A stretch of 64,000 nucleotides of DNA from Neotabrizicola shimadae (GCF_019623905.1 NZ_CP069370.1:2480001-2544000), one strand, 5' to 3'. Shown: positions 26,444 through 35,833, numbered from the stretch's first letter. The notes: a model not told the origin generated them from the letters alone. A program made the numbers and translations.

Positions 26444-26665
26444 CGCGTTTTCCTCATCGTCTTGTCAAAGCAGCCCTGCGCCGCTTCTTCGAAAGGACAA
26501 ACGCCGGCCCCCGCCACTTCCGTCGCCACCGGCACATCACGGGATTGCGACATCCCGACGCGACCATGCGCCCCCCTTCGACTCGGCCGAAAAAATGTCC
26601 TAGACATCGCTTTGACGATGGTTGCCCCACAGCAGCGGACACCTCGCCTCCCCTGTCCAAGCACC

Positions 26666-27088
26666 ATGATCGCCATGACCACCCAAAGCCTGCCGCTTCC
26701 GCCCCTGCCCGACGAAGACCGCCCGCTGCAACCCGCGCTCCTTCGCGGCTGGCGCCGGCGCTGCCCGAACTGCGGGTCCGGCCCCATGCTCAAGGGCTAT
26801 CTCAAGGTCCGCGACAGCTGCCCCGTCTGCGGCGAGGAACTGCACCACCACCGCGCCGACGACGGCCCCGCCTATATGACGATCCTGATCGTGGGGCATC
26901 TGATGGCGCCGCTCATCCTCCTCGTCTTCATGAAGTGGCGGCCCGACCCGCTCGTGCTCGCCTCGGTCTTCTCGGTCGGCACCGTGGCGCTGTCGCTCTG
27001 GCTCCTGCCCCGGCTCAAGGGGGCCATGGTGGCCGTGCAATGGGCCAAGCGGATGCACGGCTTCGGCGCCTCCGTGCCCGCCGAATAG
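26666..27088 (+). CDS. DUF983 membrane protein with zinc-ribbon-like N-terminus
   Basis: The 140-residue product has two Cys pairs (CPNCG and CPVCG) that look like a zinc ribbon, the DUF983 DDGPAYMTIL motif, and two membrane segments. In other alphaproteobacteria DUF983 genes lie near cytochrome oxidase assembly or Nudix genes. The start is unclear: ATG at 26666 or 26675, neither with a good ribosome site. The Nudix gene begins three bases after its stop. Confidence 0.82.
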   Translation: MIAMTTQSLPLPPLPDEDRPLQPALLRGWRRRCPNCGSGPMLKGYLKVRDSCPVCGEELHHHRADDGPAYMTILIVGHLMAPLILLVFMKWRPDPLVLASVFSVGTVALSLWLLPRLKGAMVAVQWAKRMHGFGASVPAE

Positions 27089-27091
27089 ACG

Positions 27092-27682
27092 ATGTCCGAA
27101 CCGATCCGCCCCGCCGCCACCGTCATCCTCTGGCGCCCCGGCCCATCGGGGCCCCAGGTGCTGATGGGCCAGCGTGGCGCCGCCGCCGTGTTCATGCCCT
27201 CGAAATACGTCTTTCCCGGCGGCGGCGTCGATCCGGGCGACCGCGCCGATCCCCTGCCCCTCTCCGATCTCTGCGCCGCCCGGCTGCGGCTCAACACCGA
27301 CGGGCCGGCGCCCGAAACGCTCACCGGCACCGCCCTGCGCGAACTGGCCGAGGAAACCGGCCTCGCTTTCGCGCCCCAGGGCCGGATGCGCTTTGTCTTT
27401 CGCGCCATCACGCCGCCCGGACGCACACGCCGCTTCGATGCCCGCTTCTTCCTCGCCCCGGCCGACCAGGCCAGCGGCGATGCCGAAACCTTCGCCGGCG
27501 CCTCGGGCGAACTCAGCCACCTGCACTGGGTGCCGCTGGCCACGGTTCGCCAGCTGGACCTTCCCTTCGTGACCGAAGTTGCATTGGCCGAAGTCTCGGC
27601 CCTCCTCGCCGGTCAGGATCAGCCCGGCGTGCCCTTCTTCGACAATTCCGGCAGCGTGCCGGTGTTCCGCCGCCTGAACTGA
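27092..27682 (+). CDS. Nudix hydrolase, NUDT7/19-like
   Basis: The 196-residue product has GGGVDPGD, then an insertion of about 35 residues, then ALRELAEETGL, which completes the Nudix box. This split box is seen in the NUDT19/CoA-diphosphatase-like branch. It probably cleaves a nucleotide-diphosphate-linked compound, possibly a CoA ester. It is coupled to the DUF983 gene. The stop codon lies in the first unit of a short tandem repeat. Confidence 0.85.
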   Translation: MSEPIRPAATVILWRPGPSGPQVLMGQRGAAAVFMPSKYVFPGGGVDPGDRADPLPLSDLCAARLRLNTDGPAPETLTGTALRELAEETGLAFAPQGRMRFVFRAITPPGRTRRFDARFFLAPADQASGDAETFAGASGELSHLHWVPLATVRQLDLPFVTEVALAEVSALLAGQDQPGVPFFDNSGSVPVFRRLN

Positions 27683-27723
27683 CGCAGCCTGACCTGACGC
27701 CGCCCGACCTGACGCCGCCTGAT
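27679..27723. repeat. Three tandem 15-bp repeats
   Basis: The units CTGACGCAGCCTGAC, CTGACGCCGCCCGAC and CTGACGCCGCCTGAT follow without gaps. They fill the whole space between the converging Nudix and desaturase genes and overlap the Nudix stop codon. Confidence 0.85.
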
Positions 27724-27728
27724 CCGCT

Positions 27729-28625
27729 TCAGTCCCGCGGCATCAGGGGATGCGGAACTGGGTCTTTCGCGCGCAGCAGGTGGCGCCGGAAGATCTCGGC
27801 ATAAGACCGGTAATGGTAATGGTCGTTCCGCCGCAGGTAATGCGCCCGGTTCGCGCCATAGATCGCCGGCAGGCGATACCACGGTACCGCCGGATGCATG
27901 TGATGCACGACATGCAGGTTGTTGTTCAGGAACAACAGGGCCAGCGGTCCGCGGTCCTCGATGATGACCGTCCGCGCGCGGGGCGCCTCATGCGCGCGAT
28001 GCTCCAGATAGGTGCGAATCTTCAGCAGCGCATGGCCGATCCAGGCCGCCAGCAGATAGGCCCACCAGGGCATCGCGGCGAACCACAGCCAGGCCACCAG
28101 CGGCACGAAGCCCGCCAGATGCTTCAGCCAATCGCGCCGCACCCCCGGCTCGCCCCGCGCCGCCAGCTTCGCCTCGCTGCGCAGCCACAGAAAATTGCCG
28201 ACCAGGGGCCCGATCAGCACCCGCCCCAGAAGCGTGTTGTTCGCCCGCAGCACCGCCTGTTGCCAGCGCGCCAAAGTTCCCCAGACCTTCGGGTCCAGAT
28301 AGTTGGACTCGGGGTCGTCATAGGGGTCGGTCAGGATCGGGTCGTGGTGATGCGCCAGATGCGTGTCGCGGAACCGGCCGTAGGGCACCGTCAGCGACAG
28401 GGCCGGAAAGACCAGTGCCTCGTTCAGCGCCGCAGACCGGAACGGATGGCCATGCAGCACCTCGTGCTGCAACGAGGAAAACTGCGCGATGGCCACCCCG
28501 GTCAACACCATGCCCAGCACGGGCGACAGGCTGTATCCCACCGTGGTGCCCAGCCCCCAGACAGCATAGGTCGCCGCCAGAAGCAGGATCGTCGGCCATT
28601 CCACCCGATCGGGTCCGTCGCGCAT
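27729..28625 (-). CDS. Membrane fatty acid desaturase family protein
   Basis: The 298-residue product has four or more membrane segments and the three di-iron His boxes HEVLHGH, HLAHHHD and HVVHHMHP. It belongs to the FA_desaturase/beta-carotene-hydroxylase-like superfamily; the substrate (acyl lipid or other) cannot be read. The start at 28625 is chosen for GGAGAG upstream. An upstream TTG reading exists but has no ribosome site. It is divergent from an XRE-type regulator. Confidence 0.87.
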   Translation of the reverse strand: MRDGPDRVEWPTILLLAATYAVWGLGTTVGYSLSPVLGMVLTGVAIAQFSSLQHEVLHGHPFRSAALNEALVFPALSLTVPYGRFRDTHLAHHHDPILTDPYDDPESNYLDPKVWGTLARWQQAVLRANNTLLGRVLIGPLVGNFLWLRSEAKLAARGEPGVRRDWLKHLAGFVPLVAWLWFAAMPWWAYLLAAWIGHALLKIRTYLEHRAHEAPRARTVIIEDRGPLALLFLNNNLHVVHHMHPAVPWYRLPAIYGANRAHYLRRNDHYHYRSYAEIFRRHLLRAKDPVPHPLMPRD

Positions 28626-28748
28626 CCGTCTCTCCGTCTCGCCCCTGGCCCGCAAGCATCTTGCGAACGCCCGTCCGCCCGGCCAACAGAGTCAAGGTCT
28701 TCGCACGCAGAATAGACCTTGATCCGTAGAACAGGAACGCCAACAATC

Positions 28749-28774
28749 CGCAACGCAAAGTCACGCTTGTTGCG
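28749..28774. promoter_or_regulatory. Inverted repeat between desaturase and regulator genes
   Basis: CGCAAC at 28749-28754 and GTTGCG at 28769-28774 form a 6-bp inverted repeat with a 14-bp spacer, 25 bases before the regulator start. It is a candidate operator for the XRE protein. Confidence 0.35.
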
Positions 28775-28798
28775 AAAAGTCACCATATGCAGGAACGA

Positions 28799-29644
28799 AT
28801 GGACAAGCGCGATCGCGCGCTTCTCTTCCGCCAGCGCCTGGCCGAGGCAATGGCGACGCGGCGGCTGTCCCAGGCCGGCCTTGCCCGCATGGTGGGGGTG
28901 GACCGCTCCACCGTCTCGCAGCTTCTGGCCGATGGCACCCGCCTGCCCAATGCGCAACTGGCCGCCGATTGCGCCGCCGCCCTCGGCATCAGCGTCGACT
29001 GGCTCCTTGGCCTCTCGCCACGGTCAGAACCGCTGGCCGACCTGCTTGCCACGTCGCTGACCCTGACCGAAGCGCCGCGCGCCCTGATCGACGAAACCAT
29101 CTTCGGCTGGCACCGCGAAGCGGCGGGCTACAAGATCCGCCATGTCCCGGCCACCCTGCCCGACATGCTGAAGACCCGCGCGGTCATGCAGTGGGAATAT
29201 GAACCCCAGCTTGGCCGCAGCCTCATCCAGGCCATCGGCGCGTCAGAGGACCGGCTGGCCTGGATGCGCGGCGCCCGTTCGGACTATGAAATCGCCCTGC
29301 CCCTGCACGAGATCGCCGCCTTCGCCGAAGGCTCCGGCTACTACCGGGGCCTCCCGGCCGAGGCCCGCCGCGACCAGCTCGACCGGCTGATCGACCTGAC
29401 GTCGCAGCTTTACCCGTCGCTGCGCATCCACCTTTTCGACGCGCGCCGCCTGTTCTCGGCGCCGATCACCGTCTTCGGCCCGAACCACGCGGTGATCTAT
29501 CTCGGCAGCCATTACCTCTCGCTGCGCGACCCCGCCCGCGTTGACCTCGTCACCCGGCATTTCGACGGTCTGGTGCGCGAAGCCAGCATCGGCGCCCGCG
29601 CGGTGCCCGATCATCTCAGCCGCCTGCGCGCGGCGCTGGATTGA
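28799..29644 (+). CDS. XRE-family transcriptional regulator with C-terminal sensor region
   Basis: The 281-residue product has an N-terminal HTH_XRE domain (RLSQAGLARMVGVDRSTVSQLLADGTRLPNAQLAADCAAALGISVDWLLGL, residues 20-70). A 200-residue C-terminal region of unknown type follows, containing SLRIHLFDARRLFSAPITVFGPNHAVIYLGSHYL. The start at 28799 is preferred over 28787 because AGGAACGA lies in front of it. Divergent placement suggests it controls the desaturase (inference). Confidence 0.83.
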   Translation: MDKRDRALLFRQRLAEAMATRRLSQAGLARMVGVDRSTVSQLLADGTRLPNAQLAADCAAALGISVDWLLGLSPRSEPLADLLATSLTLTEAPRALIDETIFGWHREAAGYKIRHVPATLPDMLKTRAVMQWEYEPQLGRSLIQAIGASEDRLAWMRGARSDYEIALPLHEIAAFAEGSGYYRGLPAEARRDQLDRLIDLTSQLYPSLRIHLFDARRLFSAPITVFGPNHAVIYLGSHYLSLRDPARVDLVTRHFDGLVREASIGARAVPDHLSRLRAALD

Positions 29645-29679
29645 CCGGGCAAATCTTAAGTCCAAGTTAAGACGGGAAG

Positions 29680-29729
29680 GCAACCCATTGATATCATTGT
29701 ATCGGACAAGGCGTCCGAGCTCGGACGCC
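29680..29729 (+). repeat. Dispersed 50-bp intergenic repeat, copy 2
   Basis: GCAACCCATTGATATCATT, a 10-bp spacer of different sequence, and the same 20-bp palindrome (29710-29729) as copy 1 at 8989-9038. Its last base is also the last base of the downstream minus-strand stop codon. Confidence 0.75.
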
Positions 29730-30238
29730 TAGAACCCCTTCAGCCGGCCCAGGTCATAGCCGTTCCAGTCCAGCACCTCACGGGCCGCAGCCATCCGGTC
29801 CGCCGGCAGGCTGCCCGACCGGTCCAGGATGAACCCGAACTCCCCCGAAGGCGTGCCCACCACTAGGGTCCGGTAGTCCACGTCCACCCACAGAAGCCAC
29901 CAGTCCTGGGCCAGCACCCCCTCGGCACGGGCCGGACGCACCCGCCCCGGCCCCACCGGTACCAGCGCGCCCGAGGCCGCCAGCCGCTCCCCGTCCAGGC
30001 ACAAGGCCCCCGCCACGGTCAGCGCCGGCGCCGTGCCCGACACCGTCACCCGCCCCGGCGCGCAGCCCGCCCCCTCGCCCGAGGCAAAGGCCGCCACCTG
30101 CACCCAGTCCCCGGTGATCCGCCCCGGCTCATAGACCGCGTTGGAATAGATCGGCACCGCCCCGTCACGGAACCCCACCGCCGCCGGCGGCTCCGGCGCC
30201 GCACAGGCCGCCACCAGCAAAAGCCCCGCCAAGCTCAC
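29729..30238 (-). CDS. Lipocalin-like outer-membrane lipoprotein
   Basis: The 169-residue product has a lipobox (LVAAC) after a short signal sequence. The mature part resembles bacterial lipocalin (Blc): YEPGRITGDWVQVAAF near the start and QDWWLLWVDVDYRTLVVGTPSG later. The start GTG at 30238 overlaps the upstream stop by four bases (GTGA); a GTG nine bases further upstream is possible. It ends at the dispersed palindrome. Confidence 0.7.
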   Translation of the reverse strand: MSLAGLLLVAACAAPEPPAAVGFRDGAVPIYSNAVYEPGRITGDWVQVAAFASGEGAGCAPGRVTVSGTAPALTVAGALCLDGERLAASGALVPVGPGRVRPARAEGVLAQDWWLLWVDVDYRTLVVGTPSGEFGFILDRSGSLPADRMAAAREVLDWNGYDLGRLKGF

Positions 30239-30783
30239 TCGATGCACTGGTTCACCCGCGCCCCATTGTCCTGAAGAATCTCGTTGCACCCGAACAGCGG
30301 CGTGATGGGCGAGCAGGTCTGAGACCGCGCCAGACAATCCCCCTCGCACTGCCGCCCGGTCGTGCACTGCTTGCCCGCATCCCGCGTCCGCTTCACGCAG
30401 GCCTTCGCGCCGGACCCGCCCGCGCTGGCCCAGGACCCGCCCTTCCTCTCGCAGGCAAGCTGCTCGGGCGGCTTGGGCGGCGGCGGCGCCTCCGCCTCCT
30501 CGGCCGGTGCCTCCGCCCCGGCCTCCGGCTCCGCCTTCCCGTCCGTCTCGGCCGCCGTCGCAGGCGTCGCGGCCTCCGGCTCAGCCGCCGCGGCCGCCAC
30601 TGGGGCCGCCACTGGGGCCGCCGCAGCCCCGTCCAGCGGCGTCACGGCAATCGCCTCGGCCGCCAGAGCATTGGCCTCGACCGCATCCCCCTTACCCCCC
30701 GGCAGCGCCACGCAACCAGCCAGCAGCGCCAGAACCACAAGGGCGGGCACGATCCGGGAAGGCGGGCGAAGCGTCAATCTCAT
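30235..30783 (-). CDS. Lipoprotein with Ala/Glu/Pro linker and Cys-rich C-terminus
   Basis: The 182-residue product has a lipobox (LLAGC), a low-complexity Ala/Pro/Glu stretch that includes two copies of APVA, and a compact C-terminal domain with seven cysteines (LACERKGGSW...CVK...CTTGRQCEGDCLARSQTCSP...FGCNEI), likely disulfide-bonded. I do not recognise the family. It overlaps the lipocalin-like gene start, so the two are probably an operon. Confidence 0.72.
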   Translation of the reverse strand: MRLTLRPPSRIVPALVVLALLAGCVALPGGKGDAVEANALAAEAIAVTPLDGAAAAPVAAPVAAAAAEPEAATPATAAETDGKAEPEAGAEAPAEEAEAPPPPKPPEQLACERKGGSWASAGGSGAKACVKRTRDAGKQCTTGRQCEGDCLARSQTCSPITPLFGCNEILQDNGARVNQCIE

Positions 30784-30839
30784 GGGCGTCCAGCTTTGGT
30801 CGCCCCGTGATGCCCCGCCCGGCAGGGCGGTGGCAACCC

Positions 30840-31883
30840 TCAATAGGGCATCGGATGCGCCTTGTGCGCCACGGCGATCTCGTCCAGCACCTCGTCCGAA
30901 AGCACCAGCTCCCCGGCCCCAAGCACGTTGCGCAACTGGTCGGTCCGCGTCGCCCCGATGATCGGCACCACCGGGAAGGGCCGCGTCATCACCCAGGCCA
31001 CCGCCATCTGGCTGGGGTCCAGCCCGTGCCGCGCGGCGATGCCCAGATAGGCCGACACCGCCTCCCAGACCCGGGGCGAGATGCGGCCGCTCAGGTTGTG
31101 GTTCAGGCTGCGGCGCGACAGCTCGGGCGTCACATCCCCCGCATACTTCCCCGTCAGCAGCCCCGCCGCCAGCGGCGAGAAGGCCAGCAGCGGCATATCC
31201 TCCATCACTGCCAGTTCGGCCCAGTCGCTGTCGAACTGGCGGCAGAGCAGCGAGTATTCGTTCTGCACCGTGGCCATGCGCGGCAGGCCGCGCGCCTCGG
31301 CAAGGGCGATCCATTGCGCCGCGCCCCAGGTGCTTTCGTTCGACAGGCCGATGCTGCGGATCTTGCCCTCGGCGATCAGCGCCTCGACGGTTTCCAGAAC
31401 CTCGGCCATGTGGTCCATGACCTGCGCCCGGCTTTCCTTGCCGGGGCGATAGTCCCAGATCTGGCGAAAGTGATAGCTGCCCCGGTTCGGCCAGTGCAGT
31501 TGGTAAAGGTCGATGTAATCCGTCTTCAGCCGCCGGAGCGAGCCCTCCACTGCCAGCCGCAGCGTGTCGCGCCCGATGGGGGCGCCAGCGCGCACGGCGG
31601 GCTGGCCCGCGCCGGTGATCTTGGTGGCAATCACCAGCCGGTCGCGCCCACCCCGCGCCGCCAGCCAGGTGCCGATGATCTCTTCCGTGCGGCCCGCCGT
31701 CTCGGCCGCCACCGGGTTCACCGGATACATCTCGGCCGTGTCCCAGAAGGTCACGCCATGGTCCAGCGCAAGGTCGGCCTGTTCATGCCCCTCCGCCTCG
31801 GGGGTCTGGCTGCCCCAGGTCATCGTGCCAAGGCAGATCGCGGATACGGTCAGGCCGGTGCGGCCGAGGGGGATCTGTCGCAT
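30840..31883 (-). CDS. Aldo/keto reductase (Tas-like)
   Basis: The 347-residue product is an NADPH-dependent aldo/keto reductase with the catalytic tetrad visible as Asp and Tyr in FWDTAEMY, Lys in ATKITG and His in QLHWPNRG. The order and length fit the Tas/YhdN branch. AGGAG precedes the ATG at 31883. It is divergent from imuA. The substrate is unknown. Confidence 0.9.
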   Translation of the reverse strand: MRQIPLGRTGLTVSAICLGTMTWGSQTPEAEGHEQADLALDHGVTFWDTAEMYPVNPVAAETAGRTEEIIGTWLAARGGRDRLVIATKITGAGQPAVRAGAPIGRDTLRLAVEGSLRRLKTDYIDLYQLHWPNRGSYHFRQIWDYRPGKESRAQVMDHMAEVLETVEALIAEGKIRSIGLSNESTWGAAQWIALAEARGLPRMATVQNEYSLLCRQFDSDWAELAVMEDMPLLAFSPLAAGLLTGKYAGDVTPELSRRSLNHNLSGRISPRVWEAVSAYLGIAARHGLDPSQMAVAWVMTRPFPVVPIIGATRTDQLRNVLGAGELVLSDEVLDEIAVAHKAHPMPY

Positions 31884-31959
31884 GAGCCGGGCTCCTCTGA
31901 TGTCTGACCAAGAGCCTAGCGGGTGGCCGCGTGCAGACAAGGGGCGCCGGACAGATTGA

Positions 31960-31974
31960 GAACATTTGTGGAAC
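31960..31974. promoter_or_regulatory. LexA box upstream of imuA
   Basis: GAACATTTGTGGAAC is an exact GAAC-N7-GAAC match, the reverse of the alphaproteobacterial GTTC-N7-GTTC LexA site, 16 bases before the imuA ATG. Confidence 0.88.
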
Positions 31975-31990
31975 ACTCTAGACTGTTCCC

Positions 31991-32686
31991 ATGCTCCTGC
32001 CGATTCCCGGACAGCGCGGGCCGCAGACCCGCCCCCTCCTGCCCCTGCCGGGCCTGCCCGGCCAGGGCCTTGCGCGCGGGCGGGTGCATGAATTCTGCGG
32101 CCCCGCCGCTGTCACGCTGGCCGCGGCGCTCATCGGCCAGGACCAGGGCCCGGTGGTCTGGATCGCACCGGCCTGGACGAACGGTCGAATCCATCCGCCG
32201 GGCCTCGCCGCCTTTGCCGATCCGGGCCGGGTGATCTTTGCCCTCTGCCGCCGCGCCGACGAGATGCTGTGGGCCATGGAGGAATCGCTGCGCTCGGGCA
32301 CCGTGCCCCTCGTCATCGCCGACCTGCTGGATCCGCCCGGCCTGACCCCGGTGCGCCGCCTGCACCTGGCGGCAGAGACGGGGGCCGAACGCGCGCACAA
32401 CCTGCGCCAGCCGCCGCCGCTTGGCGTACTGCTCACCCCAGGCGACGGTGGGGCGGCGGGCATCGAAAGCCGCTGGCACTTTGCCCCCCGCCCCTCTGAT
32501 CCGGCCCAGGCCGCCGGCGGGCGCCGGCTCTGGCAGCTGGAACGCCGCCGTGCCCGCACCGCGCCCCCCGCCGCCTGGACCTTCTCGCGCGAGCCTTCGG
32601 GCGGCTTCGCCTGCCTTCCCGCGCCCCTTGCCTCCGACAAGACCCCGGACAAAGGCTCCGACCAAGGTCCCATCACCGCGACGTGA
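31991..32686 (+). CDS. imuA: ImuA-like SOS mutagenesis protein
   Basis: ImuA works with ImuB and DnaE2 in damage-induced mutagenesis and resembles RecA/SulA. The 231-residue product has the opening RVHEFCGPAAVTLAAALIG, the strand VVWIAPAW, and the RRLHLAAETGAERAH...PLGVLLTP pattern of the family. A perfect LexA box lies just upstream. The usual imuB and dnaE2 partners do not follow; the next gene is yceI. So it is either separated from them or serves on its own. Confidence 0.75.
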   Translation: MLLPIPGQRGPQTRPLLPLPGLPGQGLARGRVHEFCGPAAVTLAAALIGQDQGPVVWIAPAWTNGRIHPPGLAAFADPGRVIFALCRRADEMLWAMEESLRSGTVPLVIADLLDPPGLTPVRRLHLAAETGAERAHNLRQPPPLGVLLTPGDGGAAGIESRWHFAPRPSDPAQAAGGRRLWQLERRRARTAPPAAWTFSREPSGGFACLPAPLASDKTPDKGSDQGPITAT

Positions 32687-32738
32687 CGCTCGTAGGCGCA
32701 GCACCGCGTGCTAATGCTCTGGCAAAGGAGTTCTCACA

Positions 32739-33317
32739 ATGCGCCGCATCATCCGCCTGACCTGCCTTGCGCTGACCCTAGGCCTGGCGGCCCCGGCGGC
32801 CTTTGCCGCGCCGGCCGCCTATGTGCTGGAGCCCGAGAAATCCACCGTCGGCTTCGAAACCGATTTCGGCCCAGACCGCATCACGGGTTCCATGCCGGTG
32901 CTGAAAGCCGATCTAACCCTCGACTTTGCCAGCCCCGCCAACAGCACCGTCGACGTCACCCTGAACGCGGCCGGCGCGCAGGCCAGCTTCCCCTTCGCCA
33001 CCCAGGCCATGCGCGGCCCGAAGGTGCTCGATGCCGGCGCCAATCCCACGATCCACTTCGTCTCGACCCGCGTGCGCCCCTCGGGCGACGGGGCCGAGGT
33101 CGATGGCAAGATCACCATCCGCGGCGTCACGAAGCCGGTCACGCTCGACGCCCGCATCTACCAGCAGCAGGGCAGCGCCAAGGGCGACCTCACCCACATG
33201 ACCCTGCGCCTGACCGGCAGCGTCAAGCGCAGCGATTTCGGCGCCGTGGGTTGGTCCGATATGGTGGGCGACGAGGTCCGGCTCGACATCCTCGCCCGCG
33301 TGCAGAAGGCGGACTAG
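32739..33317 (+). CDS. yceI: YceI family periplasmic protein
   Basis: The 192-residue product has a signal peptide (ending AAFAAPA) and a YceI beta-barrel that binds polyisoprenoid lipids: YVLEPEKSTVGFETDFG, VTLNAAGAQAS, and GVTKPVTLDARI. AAAGGAG precedes the ATG. It is followed by a cytochrome b561, the common YceI-YceJ pairing. Confidence 0.93.
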   Translation: MRRIIRLTCLALTLGLAAPAAFAAPAAYVLEPEKSTVGFETDFGPDRITGSMPVLKADLTLDFASPANSTVDVTLNAAGAQASFPFATQAMRGPKVLDAGANPTIHFVSTRVRPSGDGAEVDGKITIRGVTKPVTLDARIYQQQGSAKGDLTHMTLRLTGSVKRSDFGAVGWSDMVGDEVRLDILARVQKAD

Positions 33318-33402
33318 ACCGCAGCCCCTGGCAAAAGGCCGGAACCGGGCCATCCTCTTCCGCAAAGGACACCGCGGCCGTCCCGGCCCAGGAAAGATCG
33401 CC

Positions 33403-33948
33403 ATGACCCTACGCAACACGCCCGACAGCTTTGGCCTCGTCAGCCGCATCCTGCACTGGACCATGGCGCTCATGATCCTGATCCTGCTGCCGCTTGGCCT
33501 GCGGCTGGCCGGGATGCAGCCCAGCCTGTCCACCCTCTGGCTCTACGGGTTGCACAAGACACTTGGCCTCACCGCGCTGGCTCTGGTGCTGGTTCGCATC
33601 GTCTGGCACCGCATCAGCCCGCCCCCTGCGCCCATCGGCCCGCCCGCTGCCTGGGAAACCCGCGCCGCGAAGGTCGGCCATGTCGCGCTTTACGTCCTCA
33701 TGCTCGCCATGCCGCTCTCGGGCTGGATCGCCAGTTCCGCCACCGGCATCGACGTGATGTTCGCCGAAAGATGGGTCGTCCCGCCCATCGCACCGGTGTC
33801 GGAAACCATCGACCAGGTGGGCTTTGCCATCCACGGCATCCTTGGCAAGCTCCTGCTTGCGCTGGTCGTCCTGCACATGGCCGCCGCCGTGAAGCGCGAG
33901 ATGGAAGGCGACGGCACGCTGCGCCGCATGATCCGGGGCCGCGCCTGA
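33403..33948 (+). CDS. Cytochrome b561 family protein (YceJ-like)
   Basis: The 181-residue product has four membrane helices and His in each expected heme-binding place: [26 protein letters not shown] and [12 protein letters not shown]. It probably carries electrons from quinol toward a periplasmic partner. It follows yceI by 85 bp. Confidence 0.92.
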   Translation: MTLRNTPDSFGLVSRILHWTMALMILILLPLGLRLAGMQPSLSTLWLYGLHKTLGLTALALVLVRIVWHRISPPPAPIGPPAAWETRAAKVGHVALYVLMLAMPLSGWIASSATGIDVMFAERWVVPPIAPVSETIDQVGFAIHGILGKLLLALVVLHMAAAVKREMEGDGTLRRMIRGRA

Positions 33949-34048
33949 CCACAATCGCGCAAGCTCCCCTCCCCGGCGCAAGGTCGCCTCTGGCCCTTCG
34001 CGCATTCGGGCGCTAAACCGGCGCCCGAAAACCATGAAGGGCGCGCGC

Positions 34049-35767
34049 ATGGCTCGGATCCTCATCACCTCGGCCATACCCTACATCAACGGCATCAAGC
34101 ACCTTGGCAATCTTGTGGGAAGCCAGCTGCCCGCCGACCTTTACGCCCGCTACATGCGCGCGCGGGGGCACGAGGTCATGTTCATCTGCGCGACCGATGA
34201 ACATGGCACCCCCGCCGAACTGGCCGCCGCCAAGGCCGGCAAACCGGTCGAGGTCTATTGCGCCGAGATGCACGAGGTGCAGAAGGATCTCGCTGCCGGC
34301 TTCCGGCTGTCCTTCGACCATTTCGGCCGCTCGTCCAGCCAGCGCAACCACCTCCTCACCCAGCATTTCGCGGGCAAGCTGGCCGACAACGGCTTCATCG
34401 AGGAAGTCAGCGAGGCCCAGGTCTACTCCATCGACGACCACCGCTTCCTCCCCGACCGCTATATCGAGGGCACCTGCCCCAACTGCGGCTATGACAAGGC
34501 CCGTGGCGACCAGTGCGAGAACTGCACGAAACAGCTGGACCCGACCGACCTGATCAACCCGCGCTCGGCCATCTCCGGCTCGACCAACCTCGAAGTGCGG
34601 CAGACCAAGCACCTCTATCTGCGGCAGAAGGCGCTGCGTGGCGAGATCGAGGCCTGGATCGACAGCAAGACCGACTGGCCGATCCTGACCACCTCCATCG
34701 CGAAGAAATGGCTGAACGACGGCGACGGATTGCAGGACCGCGGCATCACCCGCGACCTGCACTGGGGCATCCCGGTGAAGAAGGGCAACCAGCCCTGGCC
34801 CGGCATGGAAGGCAAGGTCTTCTACGTCTGGTTCGATGCCCCCATCGAATACATCGCCGGCACCGCCGAATGGGCGGATGCGCAGGGACATGCGGATTCT
34901 GCATGGGAACGCTGGTGGCGCACCGACAAGGGCGCCCAGGATGTTCGATATGTGCAATTCATGGGCAAGGACAACGTGCCCTTCCACACGCTTTCCTTCC
35001 CCGCCACGATCATGGGAAGCCGCGAGCCGTGGAAGCTCGTCGACTATATCAAGAGCTTCAACTACCTGAACTATGACGGCGGCCAGTTCTCCACCAGCCA
35101 GGGCCGCGGCGTGTTCATGGACCAGGCGCTTTCCATCCTGCCGGCCGATTACTGGCGCTGGTGGCTGCTGTCCCACGCCCCCGAATCCAGCGACAGCGAG
35201 TTCACCTGGGAAAACTTCCAGGCCTCGGTGAACAAGGACCTGGCCGATGTGCTGGGCAACCTCGTCAGCCGCGTGACCAAATTCGCCACCTCGAAATTCG
35301 GCGCCACCATTCCCGCCGGCGGCAACTTCGGCCCGATGGAAACCGCCCTCATCGCCGAGCTTGGTGCCCGCATCCGCGACTACGAATCGCTGATGGAGGC
35401 GATGGAGGTCCGCAAGGCCGCCGCCGAACTGCGGGCGATCTGGGTGGCCGGCAACGAATACCTCCAGGCCGCCGCGCCATGGAGCGTGGTCAAGACCGAC
35501 CCAGAGGCCGCGCAGGCCATGGTGCGCCTCGCGCTGAACCTGATCCGCGTCTATGCGGTGCTGTCGCGTCCCTTCATCCCCGACGCCTCCGCCGCGATGA
35601 TGGCCGCCCTCGGCTCGGACGACTGGTCCTGGCCTGACGCGGTGCCCGACGCGCTGCGCGCCCTGCCGCCCGGCCAGGAATTCCGCGTCCCCGAAAACCT
35701 GTTCCGCAAGATCACCGACGAGGAACGCGCCGACTGGCAAACCCGCTTCTCTGGCGTTCGCACCTGA
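34049..35767 (+). CDS. metG: Methionyl-tRNA synthetase
   Basis: The 572-residue product charges initiator and elongator tRNA-Met. The HIGH-type motif is KHLGN (in [14 protein letters not shown]). A four-Cys zinc knuckle reads [17 protein letters not shown]. The KMSKS loop is reduced to QFSTS, as in the FSTS-type branch, and the anticodon-binding helical domain follows. No C-terminal tRNA-binding appendix is present. The start at 34049 (MARILITS) is preferred because AAGGGCG lies in front; a start at 34034 adds five residues. It ends at a strong terminator just before the island. Confidence 0.97.
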   Translation: MARILITSAIPYINGIKHLGNLVGSQLPADLYARYMRARGHEVMFICATDEHGTPAELAAAKAGKPVEVYCAEMHEVQKDLAAGFRLSFDHFGRSSSQRNHLLTQHFAGKLADNGFIEEVSEAQVYSIDDHRFLPDRYIEGTCPNCGYDKARGDQCENCTKQLDPTDLINPRSAISGSTNLEVRQTKHLYLRQKALRGEIEAWIDSKTDWPILTTSIAKKWLNDGDGLQDRGITRDLHWGIPVKKGNQPWPGMEGKVFYVWFDAPIEYIAGTAEWADAQGHADSAWERWWRTDKGAQDVRYVQFMGKDNVPFHTLSFPATIMGSREPWKLVDYIKSFNYLNYDGGQFSTSQGRGVFMDQALSILPADYWRWWLLSHAPESSDSEFTWENFQASVNKDLADVLGNLVSRVTKFATSKFGATIPAGGNFGPMETALIAELGARIRDYESLMEAMEVRKAAAELRAIWVAGNEYLQAAAPWSVVKTDPEAAQAMVRLALNLIRVYAVLSRPFIPDASAAMMAALGSDDWSWPDAVPDALRALPPGQEFRVPENLFRKITDEERADWQTRFSGVRT

Positions 35768-35789
35768 CCGCAGGCGCCAGACACCGACA

Positions 35790-35825
35790 AAACGAAACGG
35801 GCCGCGCGAGCGGCCCGTTTCGTTT
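35790..35825 (+). terminator. Terminator of metG
   Basis: A 16-bp perfect stem (AAACGAAACGGGCCGC / GCGGCCCGTTTCGTTT) with a GCGA loop has T-rich 3' bases within the stem. It lies 22 bases after the stop, immediately before the island's left attachment repeat. Confidence 0.9.
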
Positions 35826-35833
35826 GAAGGTCA

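Noticed and set aside
34013-35740. Long minus-strand open frame opposite metG
   Set aside because: metG carries HLGN, zinc Cys and FSTS motifs in order; the opposite frame has no motif and no ribosome site.
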